Source: Mesostigma viride (lineage: Eukaryota > Streptophyta > Mesostigmatophyceae > Mesostigmatales > Mesostigmataceae). From it: a stretch of DNA of 64,000 nucleotides. Shown here in pieces: positions 19,201-30,236 of this stretch (position 1 is its first letter; each line of letters starts with the position of its first letter). A program made the translations under genes and the position numbers. Below the pieces are notes generated by a model. It was given only the letters and a program-made list of their open reading frames with translations. It did no database searches and was not told where the DNA came from. The DNA is taken from positions 2,501 to 66,500 of the forward strand of contig RPFO01000348.1 of assembly GCA_009746045.1 (NCBI GenBank), read 5' to 3'.

Positions 19201-21836
19201 GTCTAGTTTAGTCTAGTCTAGTCTAGTCAAGTCTAGTCAAGGCTGACTAGGTGGGGTAGGGTAGGAAACAGGCAAAATCTGCCCTGACCTTGCTGTAGTA
19301 CAACCAGAGTAAAGCCCAGCCTGCCCAGGTGTCTGAGAAGTGCATTATTACGGGAAATGAGGGAGGTGCTGAAATATTACTGGCTGGGTGCAAGAACAGC
19401 AATTTTCTGCCTGAGGGAAATGATCACTACGCACAGCAACCCATGAGTGGAACAGCATGAGTAGAAAACTTGCGATGCATGCCAGCAGTCACGAAGGCTG
19501 TGGATATACTGAAACTGGGTGAGTAGTGTCCATGTCAGCATGTGCAAGCGTGGGTGCGTGGGCGCGTGCATGCAAGCACACCCAGCGTATGCGCGTCGTA
19601 CCGCAGCACCCCCTCCACGCAATCATCGATGTACGTGAACGAGCGCGTCTGCTTGCCATCGCCCCACATCTCGAACTCGTCCTGCGAGCAGATGGCCTTG
19701 CGGCAGAAGGCGGCGACGGCCTTCTCGCGGCCACCTGCATGCACAGCACAAGCCACGCAAGCGCGACGATAAGTTGTGAAGTTCAGAAGTGGTTAGGATT
19801 ATCAGTGCGCAGTCCAGGCATCATGATTGCATCCCCAAACAAGCTTGCACACTAGGGGTTGCACGGCCATGTGCAACAGTGAACAGCAGGGCTATGACCG
19901 TAGCGCTAGAACAAAGAGAGGCAAAGAGGATGGGCAGGGCTCCCGTGCAGAAAAGAGGCAGCGAGGCAGACACAAGCGCACTTGGCAGGATTATCGAAAA
20001 TGAGGCATGCAGAGTATACAAAGCCAGGCGCGGACTCGATCCTGTCACACTGTGAGTGCCTAAGAAAAGGTGAATGCCACGAAGACGATGGAAACGTTGC
20101 TCTTCTGATAACACTTTGGTGGGAGCCGCTGTGCCACATGCCTGCGTTTATGGCACTCCTACAAAATACTGGGCTACTGCACTGGTGGACGCACCTTTCC
20201 ATGTCCCGTACGGGCCGTAGATGTTGTGGAAGCGCGCCATGCGGCAGGCCATGCCGAAGTCGGCCTCGTAATGCTTGCATAGCTCCTCAGTAGCCAGCTT
20301 CTCCAGCCCGTATGCGTCTTGGGGCTGCCCATGGATCGCGGAGCAAGACACGGTGAAGAGGCCACTAGCACCGTGGATATGCCGGTCAGAGAAGAGTATT
20401 AGATATTAAATAGGCGCAAGTACCTGAAAATTATGAGAACTGAGGGAGTGAGGAAGGGGAGGAAGGGGGGAGAGAGCAAAGGACATTTCAATTCAAGTAA
20501 GGAACATGCAAGCAAAGACTTGGCCACCAACAAGCAAGGAACTGGGCCTTGAGTGCCCACAATTCAGCAGCCGCTGCTGAATTGGGCTGAATTCGGCTGC
20601 TGTTGACAAGAAGTTACATAACTTTTCTGTTCACAGGAAGCATCAATGTGTGTTTGAAAATGAACCAAACCATTTTACGCAAGCAGGGAAGATTCCTCGC
20701 TAACAAATGGTGACTTAATGGCTGCCACAACACTGGCATAAGATGTCCAACTCCGTCAAGATGAAGGGCAGGCTAACACACAGGCTGTCGCAAACTACCA
20801 CATAATGACCAAATCATTCACTGTCCCGATCATTTCAAGAAGCCAATGTGTTGGTGTGCTCACCTGTACACAAAAATCCCTCTCCGCATATAAAACCCTT
20901 GAACAAGTGTGGGTAACAGTGTTTGCAGGTGTCAGTGACATTGGAATAGAATGTTAGGCGACAGTCAGATATGTGCAGAGAATGCATACTGCTGTCCTGC
21001 AGCTTAACACATCTGACCTGCCCACAGCTTTATGTTCTTCTAATAATGATAAACTGGCGGTATCCATGCATTACTGTTATTGTTTAATTTTTATTACATC
21101 ATTCACACTGTACTTACCTCGGCAGGCCACGCATCTGACTCCTTAAGACCTGCAGCCATGTCGGTATCAAGCTGCTTGTTCTCCGGATAGATACACGCAC
21201 TTGATGCGTAGAAAAATCTGGAATAGGATACCAGCGTCAGCGAGGATGCAAACACGATTTTAAAAGATTCGAGTGTCAGAACTAGCGGCCTAAAATTTTC
21301 TTCAACAATCTTCCAAGAACCAAAATGAGCTGCAGTGTAAGAAACTCAATAATTGATCAACCAAGAAAAAGTAGCAGCTGCGAGGTAAAGCCGCTCCCAG
21401 GCCATTTACTGCGAACGGTCTGTAGAACGAACTTGCCTGATTTTTTTTCTGCACCGTACCTTTTCACTTTATTAATGCGGCTTGCTTCCAACATGTTGAA
21501 GCTGATCATAGTATTGTTGTACATAATAACAGCATGGTTGGATTGGATAAAGCCCATGCCGCCCATGTCTGCAGCGAAGTTGAACACATGATCAGCTCCC
21601 TTTGTGACTTTCAGGCAGTTGTCAAGAACTCGTAGGTCGACCAGATGGAATTCGTCACAGAACATATCCTCGGTCATGTGTTCATTTTTCTTCCAGTCGG
21701 AAGCAATGATGTAGTGGCCTTCCGCCTTCAGGCGACGCGCGGTGTGCGAGCCAATGAAACCATCTGCACCGGTCACTGAAATGCGCAGTTTCTCCGTTGG
21801 CCAGTAAGGCTCCGTAGGATACTTGGCCATAGACAT
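16253..21836 (-). CDS. GME: GDP-mannose 3',5'-epimerase
   Basis: Six exons: 21836-21460, 21217-21118, 20324-20195, 19734-19602, 16882-16675, 16417-16253. All joins are GT-AG and in phase; the sum is 1,113 nt, or 370 aa (plant enzymes are about 375). The enzyme converts GDP-D-mannose to GDP-L-galactose and GDP-L-gulose in the cytosol, feeding ascorbate synthesis and cell-wall L-galactose. Seen directly: the NAD-binding Rossmann motif G23-A-D-G26-F-I-G29, the catalytic cysteine in S-S-A-C134-I-Y, the short-chain dehydrogenase pair Y164-G-L-E-K168, and conserved blocks E-H-M-T-E-D-M-F, N-I-Y-G-P-Y-G-T-W-K-G-G-R-E-K, E-M-W-G-D-G and H-I-P-G-P-E-G-V-R-G-R-N. Met3 is an alternative start. Intron 4 is 2,719 nt, mostly pentanucleotide satellite; the others are 242, 793, 460 and 257 nt. 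All expected residues are present, so the gene looks functional. Confidence 0.95.
16926..19245. repeat. Pentanucleotide satellite inside GME intron 4
   Basis: About 2.3 kb of 5-bp units that change along the array: TTAGG (about 16926-17163), TTAGT (to 17223), a TTTAGGCTAG mixture (to about 17760), nearly pure GGCTA (to about 18990), then GTCTA (to 19245). Neighbouring blocks differ by one base per unit, as expected for repeats that mutate and then spread. TTAGG is the arthropod telomere unit, but this genome's own telomere is TTTAGGG. The whole array must be transcribed and spliced out with intron 4 of GME. Confidence 0.95.
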
Positions 21837-22100
21837 TTCCGGTGAAATGGGTGTTATTTTTATTTCCATATACCAGTTAACCCAGGTATTACTCGGCCAT
21901 AGATAGACATTTTGCTCTCCGAAAGATCGGTTTATCGGCGCTCGACTGCTTCTTCGTGGGTCCGGGTGTAGGCACTGGGCAGTGGCCTGCGCACAGAAGC
22001 TTTTTCTCACTTCGTCCATCGCCATCCACATTTGCAGCAGAGGGCGTCTGGACACCGCACCGTGACGGTCCACTGGCACTCTGGCAGAGCGGCCACGTCC
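21837..22100 (-). promoter_or_regulatory. Upstream region of GME
   Basis: The sequence before the GME start contains AAATAAAAATAACACCC and a second CTATGGCC (21893) like the start-codon context. No TATA box or clear promoter element is apparent. Further upstream a repeat element begins (about 22100). Confidence 0.3.
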
Positions 22101-22673
22101 TCCAAGCAGCGGCCCGTTGGGAAACCGCCACAGGACCGTTGCGTCCTCAGTACACTGTGGCCCAGTCACGTGATGGTTCAGGCTAAGCCTGTGCAGGCCC
22201 TGCCTGCCACGTGTCCTGTCCACTGTGCTTTGAGAGTGCACCGCCACCGCCCACCGGTCGGCAGTACAGTACTTCGGGACCTGATATCTCTCTACACCCC
22301 CCACACACGTTTAAGATTCTCAGGTTCAAGATCATGAGACCCTGGATTTTGAAATTTCAGGTTTAAGATCGCAGGGCTGGTTTTGGGCAAAAAGATCTTA
22401 AAGTTGGTACAAGAAGCTGCCAAGTTTGGTACAACAAGCTGCCAAGTTCCGGCCAGTGCCCAGTGTACTCAGGTATGCCGCATCAGCTCGCAACTTTAAG
22501 ATCATCAGCCCTGGATTTGATTTTAGGTTTAAGATCGCAGCCCTGGGTCGGCCGGACCCCAGTGTGTGGGGGGGTGTAGTCCCTCGTCTGTTCTAGGCGG
22601 TTGGCACGGCGTTGGAAAGGTCTCCTCAACCGCCTGCATCCATCTAGCACATTGGTGCCCCAATATGCTAACT
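22100..22673 (-). mobile_element. Relative of the 644-bp insert, itself interrupted
   Basis: Read on the minus strand from 22673 it starts AGTTAGCATATTGGGGCACC and shares CCTTTCCAACGCCGTGC, GGACAGGACACGTGGCAGGC and CTGCACAGGCTTAGCCTGA with the insert at 11446-12089. It carries a 288-bp nested element at 22292-22579. Similarity fades toward the GME start, so the inner end is unclear. Confidence 0.6.
22292..22579. mobile_element. 288-bp nested MITE-like element
   Basis: Bounded by inverted CTACACCCCCCACACAC (22292-22308) and GTGTGTGGGGGGGTGTAG (22562-22579). It interrupts a stretch that is continuous in the related insert near 11540. Inside are inverted and direct copies of AGGTTTAAGATCGCAG. 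No ORF. Confidence 0.6.
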
Positions 22674-22904
22674 CCAACCCTTTCTTGTTTTGGAGCTTGG
22701 ACCAGCTTGAGAACGGCCTATCAGCCACTGCCCCCACAAGCCTTCAGACATCTGATCCCTCCCACAGACCAGACCTGCCTTTTCTTTGGAACCTGAGGTG
22801 CCTCCAAATATTAGCTAGGCCTGCTCATTGGTTCAAAGATTGCCCTCTCTCTGACCCACATGACATCCCAACTGTTACGTCCCAGCCCAGACACCTAACC
22901 TGAG

Positions 22905-23521
22905 CTACGTGGCGAAAGATCTACCATGCCGGAATTAGGAAGATTCAAGGTGGCCTAATGCAGATTGCGCTTCACGACTGGGGTCGTGAGATAATTGGCA
23001 CCGCGACTTGATGCCAAGCACACTTATGATGGCTAGCAAGACCAATTACAAATGGATAGTTGCCCCAGGTTTAATATGAAGGCGTCATCGCATTCATCAA
23101 ACCAAGAGGACGAGACTCTCATCCTCGGACCAATTTCACCTAGGTCTGCCACCAAGCTGGCAAGGGGCGCCGACATGGCGCCGACCTTCCAAAACATGCA
23201 GTCCACACAAGATCCTCGGGTCGACATCGACCCTCGCTTACAGAATCCACGCATGAGTACAATCTCTCAACCAGCTATAAGGTACGCAACGCGGCGCGAC
23301 TGCACCGGCCCCTAGAAGATCGCATACATAAACCTAGGCCCAAAATAAATGGTCCGAATCACACAAACTATCATAGTTCCATACAAAAGTCCTGACCAAG
23401 GGACGATTCCCAAATTAATTAAGTCCCGAAATGAGTCCCAAAGTCCTACGGACTATGACAACAAGCCAAAATACATAATTTATTCCATTGTTGCGCCCGT
23501 TCCAAGGGTCGGGCCGCAACA
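22905..23521 (-). repeat. Possible LTR remnant
   Basis: On the minus strand a purine tract (GGGAGGGGGAGGAG, 23522-23540) is followed by TGTTGCGGCCCGACCC, with an inverted GCGCAACA nearby. The full gypsy LTR at 25586 begins in the same style (TGTTGC...GCAACA after a G/A tract). No matching second LTR or TSD was found, so the left limit is a guess. Confidence 0.3.
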
Positions 23522-23540
23522 CTCCTCCCCCTCCCTGGGG

Positions 23541-24847
23541 GACGGTAGCCCCTACCGTCTTGGAGGGCGGAGGCCATGCAACACACAACACAAAAACACA
23601 CACACATAATAGTGCACAGTCCATGTAATCCCGCTCAACCGGTCCTGAGATCCTGAACAGCCTCAAACTTGATGAAATGTTGACCATAGGGGTACTATGT
23701 CCCAGCCCTTCTTGTTCACCAACGGGCCAGTGAAACCAGGTCCCCCCAGACTTGCCACGCAAGGACAACTCTTTATATAGCCAATCGGGACTGCCAGCAG
23801 GAGGGAATATTTTTCATGCATACAACTTGATGATCCGGCCGACGTGGTGGCCAGTCATCTATCCCGTCCAGCCGAAACCCAGCCTTACAGCGGGACTGAT
23901 GCGCGTAATCACATCACAATCAGGAAGTACTACTAGCGTCGACGACGGTGAGGCACAGCATGCAGTGCAGGCCCCATGCTCAGAAGCGAGGGCGTGCACC
24001 AGAAGAAACTGATCCATCGCCTCACTACCGACGGCTGTACGCGTCATCTCAAATACAGGCGCGCCGTGAGCCACCAACCGACCATGCAGTCGGCAGAACT
24101 TGTTTATGACAGAATTATATGTGCCGCTCGCAGCCAGCTAGGCCTTGCGGTATTGTCCGAGACACTGGCAATTATGCCAGCTTAAGTCCCAGCCTCGCGG
24201 CCATGCGGCACGGCATACAACAATACTTATATAAAGCACCCCGCATATCTCCAACGTGTGGCCGTCCCTGGCCGCCGCTGGAGTGGCTGTATAGAGGGAG
24301 AAGCCCTAGCGTGGCCGCTAGAGTGCGCCTCCCCTGCACCTGCGAACGCATGCAGGTGCCCGCAAGGCCCTAGTGTGTCAACTAGAGTGCGCCCCGCCGT
24401 CTCTATATCTAGCGCAGGAAACAGTCAAAGTCGATCAAAACCAGAAACTTGGATAATATGGCACGTTAATTGCCCAAAACTAGCAGGGCCCTTGCGTCTC
24501 CACTGGAGTGCGTCCTGCCGACTCCTCCAACGAAGCTGCAGTGGTTTAGGCACAACACCACTGAGTCCGGCCGACGTGCATAGACCGGAGCAGTCGCCGG
24601 TCCCCACATTCCTTACTGCTGCACCAATGTGCCTAAACTCCACCGCAAGCGGGGGAAAACTCCTCAGCTCGCAGTCACACCCTCCGTGACACTTGCACCG
24701 CAAGAGCACGGTTGATGTTTGCGCAGGCCCATATGCATGTGGTGCTCGAGGCCGCCGACGTGAACTGCATGCATAGCGCCCGCAATGCCCGCACTTATAG
24801 GCATGTCAGGGAGTGACACGCCTTAATTGCAGGAACTGTCGTATCAG
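23541..24847. other. Non-coding interval left of gypsy element
   Basis: No gene recognised. Three imperfect repeats of a GGCCCTAG(C/T)GTG..CTAGAGTGCGCC motif occur near 24304-24395 and 24487-24515. The interval probably belongs to the site interrupted by the gypsy element, continuing at 33306. Confidence 0.4.
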
Positions 24848-24851
24848 TAAC

Positions 24852-25586
24852 GTTTAATACGTATGGCTATTTAAAATAGCGCCTTAAGGATTGAGAACGA
24901 ATGCGAAAGACCTTTGATTTCCTATGCGTCACAGCGCACGATGGTGGCTTAAGAATACTCGTCACACAATACGAATAAGCTCAAACCCGGAAAACCGGTT
25001 TCGTATATTACAATGTTACCACACAGATTAAAACACTCAATGCGGGAAGACTTACACCCAGTAGGCGAGGGATTCACACTCGAGCCCACAGGAGATTTAC
25101 ACTCCAGGATTAAGCGATGGTAAATAATCTGTAGAGCAACGTGGTAAATTACGATACAAGGTCCGGAATGCTGGCATAGCTCGTGCCTTCCTATTTTGTC
25201 CCTTCGTCCCCGTTGGTGGCTGCGCCTGGCGCTGCCAACCAGGCATGACGTGAGGTCCGCGGGGACGGGCTTCTCGAACCGTCTAGAACACGTTAAAGAC
25301 CAGTACGGCTAGAGGCCTCTCCTGAAAAATATCCAAATGTCCGTAGGTACCATCATAACGCATGTGCAGTGCCACTTGGCTGTCCCGTAACTCCCGTTCA
25401 GGCGCTAGGTCTGCCTACGGCGCAAAGGCCAAGTTCGTCAGCAAAACTTCTACACTTACTTCCACACGGATTGCCTCGGCTGCCAACTATACTATGGCCT
25501 CGGCACTGGCGCCGGATTACGGTCGGCGCCGATCGACCGGGACGGATAATTTAATACCACAAATGGCATGTTGCATCCGTGCAACA
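24852..25586 (-). repeat. 3' LTR of gypsy chromovirus
   Basis: 735 bp; on the coding strand it begins TGTTGCACGGATGCAACA and ends GTATTAAAC. It matches 32567-33301 with about four substitutions (for example near 24858, 24892, 24919 and 25433). A G/A tract (GGGGGGGGAGGTG) lies directly before it at 25587-25599. Confidence 0.95.
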
Positions 25587-26139
25587 CACCTCCCCCCCCA
25601 ACAAAAGAGGCGGCTACTCCTGTAGCCGGGACTTATAAATGACTGTATACATGGTCACTGTTCCCTTCCAGGGCACGCATCGATCGTGCCAATTGTCACC
25701 GTCCGTTGGCGATGGTTTACGGCGCCGGGCGGTAAGGGCTCGGGCGGTGACCCCCACGAGCGGAGCCCCCACGGCCATGCCCGCGCAGAGGTGCGGCCGG
25801 GCGTTGACGCCGGTGGACACGCTCAGCCGGCGCGGCCTCAGCCGGCTCGGGAAGAGGCAGGCCATTGGCCTGGACTAGGGCGGGCTGGAAGGTGAGTTGC
25901 CGCTCGCCGGCGCGTGCATCATGGCGTTTGGCCAGGTTGACATCCCGCAGCGCCTCCAGTGGGAAAACGCTCAAGAAGGCGGCGAGGAACTTGTGTCGGG
26001 TGAGGGACACCGAACCTCCTGTCCAAACGATACCGCACCGAATAACTCGCCCATGGACCCCTGGGGCGGGGCGGCCTGCATCAAGGCTGCCAATGCACAT
26101 GCAAGGAGCATTACGCAAAAGGTAGGAGAAGGGCCGGAA

Positions 26140-27582
26140 TTATGCCAACCCTGCCCGGGCTTTATACTCCTGTAGCAAGCGTGCACAGCCCGTGAGTCCA
26201 GCCTCAGCTACCCATGAGTGCTCTAGCTCTGTTTGGGAGAACTTCCACTTAAGGAGGTACTCGCGGCGGCGGCCTCGATTGCGGTGGGCTACAATGTCCT
26301 CGACCTCATCCTCGGGCTCGCCCGTCTCGGGGTTGAACTCCAAGGGGGCGGGTGCCATGACACGACCTGGGAAGGTGCTCTTGCGGTAAAGCTTCAGCTG
26401 GTCAACGTGGAAAACATTGGACTTCAGCTGCCACGAGTCCGGGATGGCGACAGACACCATCACCTCATTGAACACCTTCTCCACCAGATACGGTCCAAGG
26501 AATAAGGGGCGGAGCTTGACCTTCAGGCTGTCCTCGAACTTGTGCGAGAAGCGGCCTTGGTGGGGGCCCTCAATTAAAACCAAGTCACCTGCTTCGATTG
26601 CAGGGGTGCGCCTGTCCAGGGTACTTTGGACTCGCGCCATGTACTTGGCACGCGCCTGACGTAGGCCACTTATGGCGCTGGAATGAGCTTGCACCATCCG
26701 TTGTACCAGCTCCCGCGCCCCTGCGACTGTGGAGCGTAGCTCCGTTGTCGTGGTGATGGCTGGGGCGGTCAAGAGATCGGTGGGGGTAAGGGGATGCCTG
26801 CCTGTATCAAGAAAGAACGGGGTATACCCGTGGGCAGAATGGGGGGCATTATTGAGTGAAAACTCAATGAATCCCAGCACTTCGTCCCAATTCCTCCCGT
26901 CTCGATCCAGGTAGTGCCGCAGTGCCTCTTCCACCACCCGATTCACTCTCTCCACCATGTGAGAAGAGCTACTGTGATAGGCCGTACCCATAGACAACTT
27001 AGTCCCGACGACCTGAAAAAATGAGGTCCAAAATTTCGACGTGAACAGCTTGTCCTTGTCGGTGATAAATTGTCGGGGCATGCCATGGAGCCGGAACACA
27101 TTGTTTAGGAACAAGTGGGCACACTCTTCCGCCGTCAGGGTGGCCTTGCAGGGGATTAAATGGCATCTCCGCGTGAGCCGGTCCACCACTACCAGGATCT
27201 GAGCATTGCCCGCCTTGGTCTCTGGCAAGGGCCCAATGAAATCCATCATCACCGAGTCCCAAGGGAACATGGGGTCTGGAATTTCCTTTGGAACGCCCTG
27301 TTTGCCCGTATTCCGTGGCTTCATGTGCTGGCAGCTGTCACAGGTACTGACATACTCCCGCACATCCCGAGCCATCTTAGGCCAATAGTAGGACCTCCGG
27401 GCCCTCGCTAACAGCCTGTCCTGGCCTTGGTGTCCCCCCAAGACGGAGTCATGTAACTCAAATAATACCTCAGCGCGGCATATTTGGGGGACATACAAGC
27501 GCCATGAGTCTTGACGGGCCGCCTGGCCACTGACATTCACGTAAAGGAACCCGTTTTGAAACTTGGCTGGGTAGCCGTCCAT
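26140..27582 (-). CDS. Gypsy integrase with chromodomain
   Basis: 480-aa frame. An N-terminal HHCC zinc finger (H-D-S-V-L-G-G-H ... C-D-S-C, residues 44-85) is followed by the DDE core: the D of M-M-D-F-I-G-P, the D of F-I-T-D-K-D-K, and the E of H-M-V-E-R-V-N-R. The GPY/F-like segment (F-L-G-P-Y-L-V-E-K) leads to a C-terminal chromodomain with E-D-I-V-A-H-R, Y-L-L-K-W-K and S-W-V-A-E. The integrase inserts the cDNA, and the chromodomain probably steers it to particular chromatin. In the intact element this is the last part of pol; a frame break near 27600 separates it from RT-RNase H. Confidence 0.93.
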   Translation of the reverse strand: MDGYPAKFQNGFLYVNVSGQAARQDSWRLYVPQICRAEVLFELHDSVLGGHQGQDRLLARARRSYYWPKMARDVREYVSTCDSCQHMKPRNTGKQGVPKEIPDPMFPWDSVMMDFIGPLPETKAGNAQILVVVDRLTRRCHLIPCKATLTAEECAHLFLNNVFRLHGMPRQFITDKDKLFTSKFWTSFFQVVGTKLSMGTAYHSSSSHMVERVNRVVEEALRHYLDRDGRNWDEVLGFIEFSLNNAPHSAHGYTPFFLDTGRHPLTPTDLLTAPAITTTTELRSTVAGARELVQRMVQAHSSAISGLRQARAKYMARVQSTLDRRTPAIEAGDLVLIEGPHQGRFSHKFEDSLKVKLRPLFLGPYLVEKVFNEVMVSVAIPDSWQLKSNVFHVDQLKLYRKSTFPGRVMAPAPLEFNPETGEPEDEVEDIVAHRNRGRRREYLLKWKFSQTELEHSWVAEAGLTGCARLLQEYKARAGLA

Positions 27583-27652
27583 GCTCTGAGGGCGGGCAGC
27601 TATGGCTTCATTTGCCTTACCTCAGTGACCGTGAAGCGCGAGATGAGGCGCT

Positions 27653-29335
27653 CTAGGTCCGAGCTGATGACGACCGTTGTTGCAGTATTTGCCAACGTGA
27701 ATGCCTCTCCAACGGGCTGCATTGGAGGGTAGACTCCTGTCGCCGGCACCATATGGCTGTACGGGGCCGAAGTCCTTCCCCCCCTGCGGCTGCGCACGTG
27801 CCCTCACGTGCAGGGGTGCTGCCGGCGAGGCGCACGGAATGGTCAACAGTGTCAACCTCCGCGGTTGTGGCGCCACAGAAGAGGAAGGGGCTCATCGGGT
27901 CGCTCAAGCGGTCGCCAAAGGGGGCGACGGGACCATGGGAGGGGATCAACGTCGTGGCCAAAACGTCAAGATCCTCATAAAACCAATAGTCGGGGCGACG
28001 CGACAGGGCGTCAGGGACCGTGTTGTCAAGGCCCTTGACATATTCGATCTTGAACGGACCGAACTGTGCCAAATATTCAAGCCAACGGGCTTGGCGTGGC
28101 GTAAGCGTGGGCTGCGTCAACAAGTGCGTGAGGGGCCGATGGTCGGTCTGGATGATCAAGCGGTACGGGTCCGCAGGGTCGGGTTCGGCCATGGCCACGT
28201 TGAACTGAGCACCCAGAAGATGGTGCCGCCAAGTATGGCAACAGTACACCACGGCCAACAACTCTTGCTGATGGACCGGGTAATTTCTTTCGGCCGGGAT
28301 CATCGTCCGGGAGATATACTCGACCGGTTGGAGACCGAGACCATGGTCTTGGAGCAGCACACCGCCAATAGCAACCTTGCTAGAATCGCTATTGACCACG
28401 AATGGCTTGGTGGGATCCGGAAGGATGAGGACAGGCGCAGTGGCGAGCCTGGCCTTCAGCAGGTCAAAGGCCTGTTGACACAGGCCTGACCATTCCCACG
28501 GTACGTCCTTCTTGAGGAGGTGAGTAAGCGGGGCCGCAATGGTCGCGAAACGCGGGATGAAGCGGCGATAATACGATACCAAGCCCAAGAAGCTGCGCAA
28601 GGCGCGAACATTCGCGGGAACAGGCCACTGTTGGACGGCGGCGACCTTATCGGGGTCCGTGGACACGCCCTTGTCCGAGAGAATGTGGCCTAGAAAGGGG
28701 ACGCTGCGGCCTGATTCTACCTTGCTGCGGCGGGCGGACAGTTTATTATCCGCCATGATCTGCAGAACCGCGGCAACATCCTCCAAGTGCTCCTCGAACG
28801 TGCGAGAGAAAATGAGGATGTCATCCAAGTAGATGGCCACGCAGGTGCGTTTGTACGGCTGCGTCCCCGGGTCCCACGGGATAGTCGGGTCGCGCAGGTC
28901 TGCCGAGACCTGGGGCAGCCGACTAGTGCCCATCACCGACCTAAAGAGGTGGTTCATGAGCATCTGAAAAGAGGCAGGGCTGTTACACAAGCCCATGGCC
29001 GCCACGCGGAATTGGTAATGGCCAAAAGGCGTGGCAAAGGCTGTTTTATGGCAATCTTCGGGGGCGATCCGAAGTTGCCAAAAACCGTCTGCACAATCGA
29101 GCACCGTAAAGTACTTTGCGCCCTCCACCTTATTAAATATATCATCGATGCGGGGGAGGGGATACTTGGACTTCACGGTGATCGCATTGAGTTTGCGATA
29201 ATCCGTAACCAGACGCCACTTCCCATTGGGTTTGGGCACCAGCAACACGCCCGCGCTGTAAGGGCTATTGCTGGGCTCGATCAAGCCGGCCTCCAACAAG
29301 CCGACCAAGATCTTCTTGAGCTCTGCCAACTCCAC
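27653..29335 (-). CDS. Gypsy reverse transcriptase-RNase H
   Basis: Long frame with all RT blocks: L-V-P-K-P-N-G-K-W-R, L-D-C-A-D-G-F-W-Q (motif A), F-G-H-Y-Q-F-R-V, G-L-C-N-S-P-A-S-F-Q (motif B) and Y-L-D-D-I-L-I-F-S (motif C, both aspartates present), then F-L-G-L-V-S-Y-Y-R-R-F-I. RNase H follows with N-S-D-S-S-K-V-A-I-G-G, the E of H-Q-Q-E-L-L-A, and T-D-H-R-P-L. The tail beyond the D-A-L-S-R-R-P connection leaves the proper frame near 27770; the other frame (ending at 27600) carries on. At the 5' side the frame joins the protease ORF by a shift near 29330. Confidence 0.93.
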   Translation of the reverse strand: MELAELKKILVGLLEAGLIEPSNSPYSAGVLLVPKPNGKWRLVTDYRKLNAITVKSKYPLPRIDDIFNKVEGAKYFTVLDCADGFWQLRIAPEDCHKTAFATPFGHYQFRVAAMGLCNSPASFQMLMNHLFRSVMGTSRLPQVSADLRDPTIPWDPGTQPYKRTCVAIYLDDILIFSRTFEEHLEDVAAVLQIMADNKLSARRSKVESGRSVPFLGHILSDKGVSTDPDKVAAVQQWPVPANVRALRSFLGLVSYYRRFIPRFATIAAPLTHLLKKDVPWEWSGLCQQAFDLLKARLATAPVLILPDPTKPFVVNSDSSKVAIGGVLLQDHGLGLQPVEYISRTMIPAERNYPVHQQELLAVVYCCHTWRHHLLGAQFNVAMAEPDPADPYRLIIQTDHRPLTHLLTQPTLTPRQARWLEYLAQFGPFKIEYVKGLDNTVPDALSRRPDYWFYEDLDVLATTLIPSHGPVAPFGDRLSDPMSPFLFCGATTAEVDTVDHSVRLAGSTPAREGTCAAAGGEGLRPRTAIWCRRQESTLQCSPLERHSRWQILQQRSSSART

Positions 29336-30177
29336 GGGCCCATGCGAAAAATGGGTGAGGTGGTAGGTGGGTGCCCCTCCTGCAAATGAATGCGGTGGAG
29401 CACCGGTCTGGCCGGGGGAAACGTAGGTGTTTTCTCCTCAAACACGGCTGAATACTGATCGAGCACTGCGTTGAGTCGTTTCACCTCGTCTTCCGACAAG
29501 TCCATGCCAAGCGAGTTTAACGAAACTCCAGCCTGTGCATGCTGGGCGCTGGGCCCGCGCACGTGGGCAAGGGCGTCCAGACGAATGGAGTAAACGGGAG
29601 GAGGCTGCCGGGCTCTCATCATCCGCTTGAACTCCCTTTTGGACATGAGAATGTCCGCAAGGCGACGACGGTCACTCTTGAGGGCAGGCGTGTCATCGGT
29701 GATGGTCATGCCGTTGGCCGCATACTGCCGCTCAGGTAACCAGAATGACCCATCTGGGAAGTGGGTAACCATGGTACCAAAAGAGACGGTCACCTTGGAG
29801 ATGTGCAGCCAGTCAATCCCTAGGATGATATCAGCCGCTTGTAAGGGAATGACCGTGGCGCGAATGGGCACGCTGGTGCCTTGTACGATAGGGGCCAAGT
29901 CCACATAGCCCGGGGATGGCTGAGTGTAGCCATCCGAGTATCGCACGCGCCGAGCAATGGTATGGGGAGTCGGGGTTACTCCCAGGCGCTGCACTATGGC
30001 CTCACTGATGAAGGTGGTAGCCGCACCACTGTCAATGAGGACCTTGATGCCCTCCAAACAACGCCCAGAGCCCTGGGGGTCTGGTAGGCTTCCAGTGAAG
30101 AGGAGTAGTTGCCGCGGGCCTTCGCTAGGCTCCGCTTGCCATTCCTGGGTCTCTGTCACCACATTACATGGTAACAA
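29281..30177 (-). CDS. Gypsy protease and start of RT
   Basis: Retropepsin with active site L-I-D-S-G-A-A-T-T-F-I-S, then I-I-L-G-I-D-W-L, the folding landmark of the second half. A linker follows with F-P-P-A-R-P-V-L-H-R-I, the usual entry to gypsy RT. The frame leaves the RT sequence at about 29330 (F-R-M-G-P), where the next frame takes over. The protease cuts the Gag-Pol precursor. The ATG at 30177 lies 60 bp past the gag stop codon, so pol may be translated separately or by reinitiation. Confidence 0.9.
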   Translation of the reverse strand: MLPCNVVTETQEWQAEPSEGPRQLLLFTGSLPDPQGSGRCLEGIKVLIDSGAATTFISEAIVQRLGVTPTPHTIARRVRYSDGYTQPSPGYVDLAPIVQGTSVPIRATVIPLQAADIILGIDWLHISKVTVSFGTMVTHFPDGSFWLPERQYAANGMTITDDTPALKSDRRRLADILMSKREFKRMMRARQPPPVYSIRLDALAHVRGPSAQHAQAGVSLNSLGMDLSEDEVKRLNAVLDQYSAVFEEKTPTFPPARPVLHRIHLQEGHPPTTSPIFRMGPWSWQSSRRSWSACWRPA

Positions 30178-30236
30178 AACTTGGGCGACTTGTGCATGGC
30201 CGGGTAAGGTGTCGCCCGGAGTGCCCTCCCGGCCTC

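Noticed and set aside
21357-22304. A single 315-aa minus-strand ORF as the GME start
   Set aside because: Only the part from 21836 to 21460 matches the enzyme. The upstream residues come from a repeat element, and the part after 21460 is intron.
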